DNA of 39,694 bases. It comes from Rhodococcus sp. KRD197. Its GTDB lineage: Bacteria; Actinomycetota; Actinomycetes; Mycobacteriales; Mycobacteriaceae. The DNA lies in the NCBI RefSeq assembly GCF_017168235.1, contig NZ_JABFAO010000013.1, positions 1 through 39,694 on the forward strand. Reading direction: 5' to 3'. The notes under the pieces were generated by a model. The model saw only the letters and a program-made list of their open reading frames with translations. It was not told the DNA's origin and ran no database searches. The position numbers were made by a program, and so were the translations under genes. Below are positions 1 to 35,100 of the stretch, one piece after another. Within the stretch, counting starts at the first letter, position 1, and the number at the start of each line of letters is the position of its first letter.

Positions 1-3623
<3,623 letters not shown>

Positions 3624-3633
3624 GTGAAACCAT

Positions 3634-3640
3634 CCTCCCC
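3634..3640 (-). promoter_or_regulatory. Ribosome binding site of gene D
   Basis: GGGGAGG on the minus strand lies 10 nt before the ATG at 3623. An in-frame TAG nine codons upstream excludes a longer protein, so this ATG is the first possible start. Confidence 0.65.
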
Positions 3641-3660
3641 ACTGCGCAGGCTACTGCGAG

Positions 3661-3694
3661 AAATGCTCCCCTCCAGAGGTGGAGGGGAGCATTT
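3661..3694 (-). terminator. Hairpin terminator after the mycolyltransferase gene
   Basis: A perfect inverted repeat: 14-bp arms at 3661-3674 and 3681-3694 with a 6-nt loop. It lies 36 bp after the mycolyltransferase stop and 37 bp before the gene D start codon. The arm carries CTCCCCTCC/GGAGGGGAG. Only three U follow on the minus strand, so it is a terminator with a poor U-tail, as is common in actinomycetes, or an RNA processing or stability hairpin. Confidence 0.75.
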
Positions 3695-3730
3695 GTGAAA
3701 ACTCTCGTCTACCGCAGCGGCTGGAGACGG

Positions 3731-4813
3731 TCAGATGCCCATCGAACGTGCCAGCACAGGCCACGAGTCCTTCAGGTCATCGTCCCAGTAACCCCACGAG
3801 TGCGTTCCGGTTGGCCGAAAGTTGTATGTCGCGGGGATGCCCAGCTCGTTGAGCCGATTCTGCATGTTGTGCGCGCAGTAGTTCGTCGCCGCTTCGATGA
3901 CGCCACCGACGATGACCTGGTTGGCCAGAGTGGGGACGCGGTCGTTGATATCGGGCCCATTCAGATTGTCGTACGGTCCCGGCAGGCCCGTTCCATTGGA
4001 GATGTACAGGTCCACCCCGCGTAGGCCTTCGGCGTTGACGTACGGATCCTTTTCGACCCACATCGGATCGTCGTCGGGACCGTACATGTTGAGAGTGCTA
4101 CCGCCGCCGTATAGCTCGACGACCTGCTTGACGAATGTCTGCCCGATGGGATCGCTCGTCTGCGCGCAGCCACTGTAAGCGGCGACGCCGCTGTACAGGC
4201 CGGGCTTGGAGATGGCCAGCTGGAGAACCGAGGTCCCGGACGAGGACAAACCGGCGAGCGCGTTGACGCCGTTGGTGCCGAGGGCCGCATCGACGAGCGG
4301 TGGGATTTCTTCCGTCAGGAAGGTTTCCCACTTGTTCACACCGAGCACCGGGTCTTCCTGACGCCAGTCGGTGTAGTAGGCCCACTTGCCGCCGATCGGC
4401 GAGACGACGTTGATGTTCTTGTCGTCGAAGAACTCGTAGGCATCGGTGCGTGCTCGCCACGTGGCGGAGTCCTCGCCGCCACCTGCACCGTTGAGCATGT
4501 ACAGGGTGGGCCGCGGGACGCTGGTGTCACCCGGGCGAAGCACGTCGAGCGGGATCTCCTCGTCCATGGACGCCGAGTAGACGTACATGGTGAGCTCGCG
4601 GTCGTTCTTGACCTCGATCCGGGTGATATTCGAACCGTTCGACGACGTTGCGCCTGCAAGGGGAGCGGCCATGTCCACTACGGGATCGGCGGCAGCGGTC
4701 ACCGTGACACCTGTGAACGGCACGACGACTGCGACAGACGCGATCGCCAACCCCCTGACGACGGTGGACAACGTGCGTGGCTTCGTTCGACGCATAAGTT
4801 CTACTCTCACCAT
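3731..4813 (-). CDS. Secreted mycolyltransferase / antigen-85-type esterase
   Basis: A 360-residue protein with a Sec-type signal peptide (RRTKPR, then a hydrophobic run, likely cleavage near AAAD at 40-43). It belongs to the antigen 85 / Fbp / Cmt alpha-beta hydrolases, which transfer mycolic acids between trehalose, arabinogalactan or protein hydroxyls outside the membrane. Likely triad: Ser190 in GLSSSG, Glu307 in GVIEAA, His338 in GTHSWGYW. The THSW motif near the C-terminus is typical of the family. Cys216 and Cys313 could form a disulfide. Length fits the family. The ATG at 4813 has a poor ribosome site; the Met codon at 4795, right before the RR, is an equally good start. Its place between two NRPS genes suggests a role with the peptide product, but a housekeeping envelope role is possible. 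Confidence 0.92.
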   Translation of the reverse strand: MVRVELMRRTKPRTLSTVVRGLAIASVAVVVPFTGVTVTAAADPVVDMAAPLAGATSSNGSNITRIEVKNDRELTMYVYSASMDEEIPLDVLRPGDTSVPRPTLYMLNGAGGGEDSATWRARTDAYEFFDDKNINVVSPIGGKWAYYTDWRQEDPVLGVNKWETFLTEEIPPLVDAALGTNGVNALAGLSSSGTSVLQLAISKPGLYSGVAAYSGCAQTSDPIGQTFVKQVVELYGGGSTLNMYGPDDDPMWVEKDPYVNAEGLRGVDLYISNGTGLPGPYDNLNGPDINDRVPTLANQVIVGGVIEAATNYCAHNMQNRLNELGIPATYNFRPTGTHSWGYWDDDLKDSWPVLARSMGI

Positions 4814-4900
4814 TCTCTGCGGTACCCCATGGTTTGCCGGGACGGCTGGACTCCAGTCACCCGGAGTTACCGTACCTGCCAGTAAGTAATCGACGCAGCC
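4814..4900 (-). other. 87-bp gap between gene B and the mycolyltransferase
   Basis: No clear terminator is visible here. The gap is short enough for the two genes to be cotranscribed, but a promoter cannot be excluded by eye. Confidence 0.5.
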
Positions 4901-26068
<21,168 letters not shown>

Positions 26069-26183
26069 CAACTCTTCCTCCCGCTCACCCTGCATTGCCC
26101 ACGCACGTCGATTATCCCTGCCCACACCGACACCGACCCACGTCCCCCAGCGGGAACCCGACACGATGTCTCGGCAGCTGAGG
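26069..26183 (-). other. 115-bp gap between NRPS genes A and B
   Basis: The short spacer has no terminator-like hairpin that I can see. It holds the ribosome binding site of gene B at its left end. The frame of gene B stays open back to a GTG at 26164, but that start has no Shine-Dalgarno. Genes A and B are probably cotranscribed. Confidence 0.6.
26077..26081 (-). promoter_or_regulatory. Ribosome binding site of gene B
   Basis: GGAGG on the minus strand (within GGGAGGAAG) lies 8 nt before the ATG at 26068. It decides that ATG over the GTG at 26164, which would add 32 residues of non-conserved sequence. Confidence 0.8.
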
Positions 26184-29100
26184 TCAGCGTCCGATCACCG
26201 CTTCGGCTGCGCCGATCATCGACGCCACCGCCGCTGCATAGCCTTCGGCACCGAGCGCCGGCAGGATGCCCGGCACCAGTTGCGAGAGCGCGACCGTCAC
26301 GAGCGCCTCGGGCTTGAGAGTGGCACCCATCGCCTTCGATACCGCGGCAAGCTTGGCGTGCAACTGCTCGAAGGTGATCTCGGCTGCGTCGTGCGTGAGG
26401 ACCACGGCGGCCGGGTCGACTGCTGCTGCCTCGGACACCAGGGCCGGAAGGTCGTCCACCGTCCGCGCGACCCGCTTGGGTGCGAACGCGGCGCGCTCGG
26501 CCTCGGACAGGATATCGATCGAGCGAAGCGTGACCGATGGATCCTGCGTCACCGCGTCGAGTATGCGTAGGAACCTGTCCGCGAACTTCTCCACTGTCGA
26601 CCTGGTGAAGATGGACGTCGCATAGTTGAACAGGGCACGTACGTCCTGCAGAGTGCCCGACTCGTCGAACTGCTCGATCGCAGTCAGCTGCAGGTCGAAC
26701 TTCGCCTGGTCCTCGTCGGCGGCGAGCGTCGACACCTCGAGACCCGGCAGCGCAAAGGTTCCACTGACAGCGTTCTGGAAGGTGAGCATCACCTGGAACA
26801 GCGGCGAGTAGGCGCTCGAACGCGTACGCCCCATCGCCTCGACGAGACGCTCGAACGGTACGTCCGCATGACCGAATGCGGCCAGGTCGGTCTCCCGTGT
26901 CCGTGCCAGCAGTTCGGCGAACGTCAGACCGCCCTCGACGCGAGTGCGCAGTACCAGGGTGTTGACGAACATCCCGACCAGATCGTCGAGCGCTTCCTCG
27001 CCACGACCCGCCGTCGGAGTCCCGATCGCGATGTCGTCGGTACCGCTGAGCCTGGCGAGCAGCACCGCGAGAGCACTGTGAACGACCATGAAGACCGTTG
27101 CGTTGTGTTCGCGTGCAGTCTTGTCCAACCTCTGCGAGATCTCCGGCCCCAGCGCGAACTCGTATGCCTCACCGATGGTCGACTGCCGCGCCGGACGCGG
27201 TCGGTCGGTCGGCAGCGGCAACAGGTCCGGAAGCCCGGAGAGCTCCTGCGTCCAGAACTCCAGCTGCGAGGACAGTGCGCTGTCCGGATCGTCCTCGCTG
27301 CCGAGGACCTCGCGCTGCCACAGACTGAAGTCTGCGTACTGCACCGGCAGCGGTGCCCACTGGGGAGCATCGCCGGCGGCCCGCGAGGTGTACGCCAGCA
27401 TCACATCGCGGATCAGCGGGCGCATCGAGAACCCGTCGGCAGTGATGTGGTGCGCGACGAGAGCGAACACGTGGTCGGTCTCGTCCAGTTGGAACAGACC
27501 CGCTCGGACGGGCACCTCCGAGGTGACGTCGAACCCACCACGAAGCACCTCGCCGACCCGCTGGTAGACCTCCGCTTCGGTGACGGGCACCGGCCTCAGA
27601 TCCGGCAGGGCATCGGCGACAGTTCCGATGAGCTGAATCGGGCCGTCAGCGCTGTCCGGGTATCTGGTGCGCAGCACCTCGTGCCGCTCGATCACATCTG
27701 CCATCGCCGCGGCGAATGCACTCACATCGAGCGCACCGGTGAACCGAACAGCTGCCGGAATGTTGTACGCCCCGGACTCGGTATCCACCTGGTTGATCGT
27801 CCACATGCGTTGCTGCGCGAGCGAAAGCGGCACCGTGGCGGGGCGCTCCCGCGCGAGGAGAGGCACCTGGGCGCCCCCACCCACGAGCGGTTGGATACGC
27901 GCTGCGAGCGCAGCAACCGTCGAGGCCTCGAAGATCGTGCGAACCGGCACCTTGGTGTCCAGCGCGGCCCCGAGCCTCGACACGACCTGCGTGGCGATCA
28001 GCGAGTTGCCGCCCAGAGCGAAGAAATCGTCGTCCAGCCCGACTCGATCGACACCGAGAACATCCGCGAGGGTACTTGCCACCACTTCCTCGACTGGATT
28101 GGTCGGAGCACGGAACTCACCGACCGCGAAGTCCGGGGCCGGCAGTGCCCTGCGGTCCAGCTTGCCGTTGGTGTTGAGCGGCAACGCATCGAGGACAACG
28201 AATGCCGACGGCACCATGTACGACGGCAGACTCGCGGTCAGTGACGTCCGAATGGCCGCCGTATCGAGATCGTCTGCCGCATCGGAAGGCGTGGCGGACG
28301 GAACGACGTACGCGACCAACTGGTCACCGGTGCGTCCGTCGTTGTGCACGGTCACCGCGGCCTCGCGCACGGAATCCTGGGCACGCAGCGCAGCTTCGAT
28401 CTCACCGAGCTCGATTCGGTAGCCGCGCACCTTGACCTGGAAATCCGCGCGTTCGACGTACTCGAGCTCGCCCGCGCGGTTCCACTTGACGATGTCACCG
28501 GTCCGGTACATGCGAGCACCTGCAGATACCTGGTCACTCCGCAGGCTCCGCTCCCCCAACACCTGGTCACTCCGCAGGCTCCGCTCCTGCTCGCCGAACG
28601 GGTTGGCGACGAAGCGGTCCGCCGTCAGATCGGCCCGTCCGTGGTAGCCACGCGCCAACTGCGCGCCCGCGAGGTAGAGCTCACCGCTGACGCCCACCGG
28701 CACGGGGTGCAGGCGCGAATCGAGAACCAGCACTTCGGAGTTCCACTCCGGCCGGCCGATCGGCACCGTCTGGGTGTCCTCTTCGCCGACACGGTGCGAG
28801 GTGATCGACACAGCCGCCTCGGTCGGACCGTAGAGGTTGAACAGCTCCGCAGAGTTGCTCTCGCGGAAGGCACGCGCTGTCTCGGCCGGTAGCGCCTCGC
28901 CGATGGCGAGTACGCGGCGCAGCGTGGACGGCATCGAGCCTGCGGCAACCGTGCTCAGCATCGAGAGCATCGACGGAACCACGTGCAAGGTGGTGATCCG
29001 CTGCTCGCGCAGCAACGCCAACAGGTAGTCCGGATCGCGATGCCCGTCTGCCGTGGCGATCACGACGGACGCGCCGACGGTCAGAGCCGACCAGAATTCC

Positions 29101-32100
29101 CAGACGGACAGGTCGAAGGTGGCTACGGTTTTGAGCAGCACCGAATCGGTTGCGTCCATACCGAATTCGGCGTGCTTCCACAGCAGCTGATTGACGATTG
29201 CAGCGTGAGCGACCGCCACGCCCTTCGGCTTGCCGGTGGACCCGGAGGTGAAGATCACGTAGGCGGTGTTGCCGCTGCGCAGTGGTGACAATCGCTCGCT
29301 CGGAGTGATCGGCGCGCTGTCGGTCCCCGCGTGCTCGAGATCGGCGAGATCGATTGCACCGTCGATGTCCACTGCGTCCGCCGACGTGGTGATCACGCAG
29401 ACAGGCTGTGCGACATCGAGGATGTACCGGGTTCGCTCGGCCGGTTGATCCGGGTCGATGGGCACGTAGGCACCGCCGGCCTTGACGATGGCGTACATGC
29501 CCACCATGAGCTCGACCGATCGGCGAATCGCGAGACCCACCAGGGACTCCGGTCCGACGCCCCGATCGATGAGCGACCGAGCGACACGATTGACCCGTGC
29601 GTCGAACTCCGCGTAGGTCAGACTCTGGCCCTCGTACACGAGTGCGGTGGCGTCGGGATTGCGTTGCACCTGATCGTCGAACAGATCGACCAGCGTTGCG
29701 GCGGCGTCGATCTCGTGGGCGGTGTCGTTCCAACCGGAGACCAGCTCCCGCTGCTCCGAGGAGTCGAGGATCGGCAGATCGCCGACAGCCGCGTCGGGAT
29801 CGGCAACCACGGCCTCGAGCACCCGAACGAATCGGTCCACGATCGACCGGACGGTCGACTCCTCGAACAGATCGGTCGCGTATGTCATGAGAGCTTCGAA
29901 TCCGGCGGGCGTTCCGTCGTCCTCGTAGCGGTCCGCGAGGATCAGGTGCAGATCGAACTGCGATGTCCCGGAATCGGCGTCCACCGCCGACACCGTCAGC
30001 TCGCCCAGTTCGAGGGCGGTCTGCGCCACGTTCTGGAACGAGAAACCGACCTGGAACAGCGGATGCCGCGCAGTCGAGCGTGCCGGGTTGAGCACCTCGA
30101 CGAGACGCTCGAACGGTACGTCGGCGTTTGCGAACGCCTGCAGATCCGTCTCCCGAGTCGCAGCGAGCAGCTCGGTGAAACTTCGTCCACCGTCGACGTC
30201 GAGCCGGAACACCAGCGTGTTGACGAACATGCCGACGAGATTGTCGAGCACTGCCTCGCCGCGACCGGCGATCGGCGTACCGACGGCGATGTCGTTCATG
30301 CCCGACAACTTCGACAGCAGCACGGACAACGCCGCGTGTACAGCCATGAAGACAGTTGCGTTGTGCGTGCGGGCCAGTTCCTGAAGTGCCGCATGAGTAT
30401 GCGCCGAGACAGTGAACTCGACGCGGTCACCGCGGAAGCTCTGATCGGCCGGCCGGGGCTTGTCGATGGGCAACGTCAACTGATCCGGCAGATCCGCGAG
30501 GGCGGACCTCCAGTAGCCGAGCTGCTCGGCGCCCACGGAGTCCGGGTCGTCCTCGTGGCCGAGGACCTCGCGCTGCCAGAGCGCGTAATCGGCGTACTGC
30601 ACCGGCAGCGGAGCCCAGTCCGGTGTCCGGCCGCTGGTGCGGGCCGCATACGCCGTCATCAGGTCGGTCGTCAACGGCACCATCGACGAACCGTCGGCGG
30701 AGATGTGATGGACGACCATCGCCACGACGTACTCGTCCTGCGTAATGCGGAACAGCGTCACACGGACCGGCACCTCGGAGGTGACATCGAACGCGGTGGC
30801 GGCCAGGGCCATCACCCGACCCGTCACGGAATCGGCATCGGTGTCCTCCACGGCCAAAGCGATATCGGCTCGCTCCGCCGAGAGGATCTGCTGAACCGGA
30901 CCCGATTCGGTGTCGGGGTAGATCGTCCGCAGAGTTTCGTGGCGTTCGACGAGATCACCGATGGCCGCTGCGAACGCGTCGGTGTCCAGATGCCCGGACA
31001 ACCGCAGTGCCATCGGGATGTTGTAGGCAGTCGATGCACTGTCGAACCTGTTGAGGAACCACATGCGTCGCTGCGCCAGCGACAGCGGAATCTGCTGTGG
31101 CCTCTCACGAGCGACCAACTCCACGCGTCCGCGTCCGACAGCAGACTCGACGCGACCCGCAAGGTCACCGACCGAGGACGCTTCGAAGAGCAGACGCACC
31201 GGTACGGAGGTGTCGAGGGCGCTGCCGAGCCGTGAGACCACCTGGGTTGCCATCAGCGAGTTGCCGCCGAGGGTGAAGAAGTCGTCGTCTACGCCGACAC
31301 GAGCGAGGCCGAGGACGTCGGCGAACACGCCGGCGACGATCTCCTCGACCGGAGTCGAGGGCGCCCGGAATCCGGCAGTTGTCTGCGCCGGCTCCGGCAG
31401 CGCCTTGCGATCGAGTTTGCCGTTGACCGTCAACGGGATCTCGTCCATCGACACGAACGCCGACGGAACCATGTACTCGGGAACCATCTCGGCGACACCA
31501 GCCCGAACCGACTCGGTGTCCACTGTGCCGACGACATACGCGACGAGTCGCTGCGCGCCCGGCGAGTCCTCGCGGACGATCACCGCCGCCGCAGTGACGG
31601 AGTCCTGCGCCGACACTGCTGCTTCGATCTCGCCGAGTTCGATGCGGAAGCCACGGATCTTGACCTGGTCGTCGGCGCGCCCGAGATACACCAACTCCCC
31701 TGTGGCAGGAGTGGATGAACCTGTCTCTGAGCCAGTCTCGACCCAGCGGGCCAGGTCGCCGGTGCGGTAGAGGCGACCGCCGCCGAAGGGGTTCGCCACG
31801 AAGCGCACCGCCGACAGGTCGGCACGCCCGAGGTATCCGCGTGCCAACTGTCCACCGGAGACGTACAACTCGCCTGCCACGCCCACCGGAACCGGCTGCA
31901 GCCGGCTGTCCAGCACGTAGACCCCGAGGCCCGAGATCGGTGCACCGATGACCGAGGCCGATCCGATCGAATCCGAGGACAGCGCGCGGAACGAGACGTG
32001 CACGGTCGTCTCGGTGATGCCGTACATGTTGACCAGCAGCGGCCCGTTCGAGCTGCCATCACCGTGTCGGTCGAACCATCCCGAAAGACGACGCGGTTCG

Positions 32101-35100
32101 AGCGCCTCGCCGCCGAAGACGACGTAGCGCAACGACAGCTCACCCGCATCGGCGCTGCGCGCACGGTCGAGTTCGGCAAGCTGGTAGAACGCCGACGGTG
32201 TCTGATTGAGCACCGTCACGCGCTCGGTCACCAGCAGCTCACGGAATGCTTCGGGTGAGCGGGAGGTGAAGTAGTCGACCATCACCAGAGTGCCGCCGTA
32301 GAGCAACGGGCCCCACAGCTCCCACACCGAGAAGTCGAACGCGTACGAGTGGAACATCGTCCACACGTCCTCGGAGGTGAACCCGAAGGACGAATCGGTG
32401 TTGTCCATCAACCGAACGACTGTCCGGTGCGGAACCAGAACGCCCTTCGGGCGCCCGGTGGAACCGGAGGTGTAGATCACGTACGCCAGGTTGTCTGCCC
32501 GGAGCGGTGCGAGTCGATCGGCGTCGGTAACCGGCGCCGAATCTTCCTCCACACCATCCGATTGCGCAGCAAAGGGATCTACGACGGCAATGCCGGCCTC
32601 GCCGATGCTCGCCATCGACTCCTGCGCTGCCACCTCCGCCGTGGTGACCACAGCCACCGGAGCTGCGTCGGCGATCATGAACTCGATGCGCTCACGCGGG
32701 TACGACGGATCCACCGGCAGGTATCCCGCACCGGCCTTGACGACAGCGACGAGCGCTACGACCAATTCGGCCGAACGTGGTAGAGCCACGGCGACCAATG
32801 AATCCGGGCCTGCACCGACACCGATGAGCGTGCGCGCGAGGCGATTCGCGCGGCTGTCGAGCTCGGAAAAGGTGAGCGAGACTCCCTCGAATCGAACCGC
32901 GACCCCGGCCGGGTGCGCCGCCACCGCGGCGTCGAACCGTTCGACCAACGTCGCCGCTTTCACCGACACATCGGCGCCCGAGGAACTCCACTGCGTCAGC
33001 ACGCGATCGCGGGTCGAGTCGTCGACGATCGCGATATCGCCCACCGCAGTGGTGGGATCGGAGGCGATGGCGTCCAGTACTGCGAGGAACTGCTCACCCA
33101 TCGCCTCGATGGTCGAGGCGTCGAACAGGTCCTTCGCGTAGCTGACGTAACACGTCAGGCCACCCTGCTGCGCGACTTCCTCGAAGGTGAACTGCACATC
33201 GAACTTGGCGATCTCGGCGTCGAACTGCAGCGCCTCGGCGGACAGTCCTGGTAGCTCCAGCGCCGTGTGCCCGAGGTTCTGGAACGCCAACACCACCTGC
33301 ACCAGCGGGTGCCGCGCCTGCGAACGCTGCGGATCGAGCACCTCGACGAGACGCTCGAACGGAACGTCGGCGTGGGCGAACGCCTGTAGGTCGACCTCCC
33401 GTGCGTGCGCAAGGAGTTCGTCGAAGGCGGTTCCCGGGGACACTTCGGTCCGCAGCACCAACGTGTTGACGAACATGCCGATCAGATTGTCGAGCTTCGC
33501 GTCGCCGCGCCCTGCGATCGGAGTTCCGATCGCCACGTCCTCCGAGGCCGACAGCCTGGACATGAGAATCGCGAGCGCTGCGTGAACCACCATGAACAGC
33601 GACGCATTGTGGCGTCGAGCAAGACTGTCCAGACTGCGGTGCAGCTCGGCCGAGACCGAGAACTGGGCAGTACGGCCACGATTGGTTGCCACAGCAGGTC
33701 GGGGGTGATCGAACGGGAGCTCGATCTGATCGGCGAGCCCCGACAACTGACTCGTCCAGTACGACACCTGCGCCGACGCCTCCGAGGACGGGTCGTCCTC
33801 ACTGCCGAGGACAGCGCGCTGCCACAACGTGTAGTCCGCGTACTGCACCTCGAGCGGGCGCCAGTCCGGGGTCTCGCCGAGTGCACGCGCAGCGTAGGCC
33901 AGCATCACGTCGGTGGTCAGCGGCCGCATCGAGAAACCGTCCGCAGCAATGTGATGTACCACGAACACCAGCACGTGATCGCACTCGTCGACGGCGAGCA
34001 GACGCACCCGCAGCGGTACCTCGCTGGTGACGTCGAACCCCTCGGACACGGTCTCGAGCACGGCGCCGAGCACGTCCTGCTCGGCCACCGAGATCGGTGA
34101 CAAGTCGACGGCAACGTCGCCGGGTGCGAGCACCACCTGATGTCCGACCCCGTCGATCTCCGGGTACACGGTCCGCATCGTCTCGTGCCTGGCCACCACA
34201 TCGGCGACCGCGGCGCGCAGCGCGTCGATATCGAGCGCACCGGTCAGTCGAATAGCGACCGGGATGTTGTTGACGGCAGACGCGGTGTCGAACCGGTTGA
34301 GGAACCACATCCGTTGCTGCGCCGAGGACAGCGGGATCCGCTTCGGCCGCCCGTCCTCAGTTCGGCGCGGCGCGGAAACGAGCGCTGCCCGTCCACCGGA
34401 ACCGGCATGGTCCTCCACGCGACGAGCAAGCGCGGCGACCGTCGAGGCATCGAACAGGGCCCGCACAGGCACCTGTGCGTCCAAAGCTGCGCTCAGCCGG
34501 GCCGCAACCTGCGTCGCGACGAGCGAGTTGCCGCCGAGCGCGAAGAAGTCGTCGTCCAGACCGACCCTCTCGACCCCGAGGACACTGGTGAAGACCTCCG
34601 CGACGATCTGTTCGATCGGCGTGGTCGGCGCCCGGAATTCCGCCGATTCGATGGACGGTTCGGGCAACGCCTTGCGATCGAGCTTGCCCGAACTCGTCAG
34701 AGGCAGGGCGTGGAGTACCACGAAGGCCGACGGGACCATATAAGCCGGAAGCCGTTCTCCCACTGCCGCCGTCAGGTCGGGGACAGCGGTATCAGCAACA
34801 TCAGTGGCGAGTACGACCCACGCGACCAATCGATCACCACGGACCGCGACCACGGCCTGTGCGATGTCATCGTCGGCGAGCAGAGCGCTCTCGATCTCGC
34901 CCAGCTCGATCCGCTGCCCGCGGAGCTTGACCTGGAAATCGGAGCGGCCGATGTAGTCGAGTTCGCCGGCGGGGTTCCACCGGACAACGTCTCCGGTGCG
35001 GTAGAGCCTGCCCACCCCGAACGGGTTGGCGACGAATCGGTCCGCCGTCAGATCGGGCCGCGAGCTGTAGCCGCGCGCGAGCTGCACGCCGCCGAGATAG

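Noticed and set aside
4846..4856. Small palindrome (5-bp arms) before the mycolyltransferase gene
   Set aside because: Too short to call an operator or terminator by eye.
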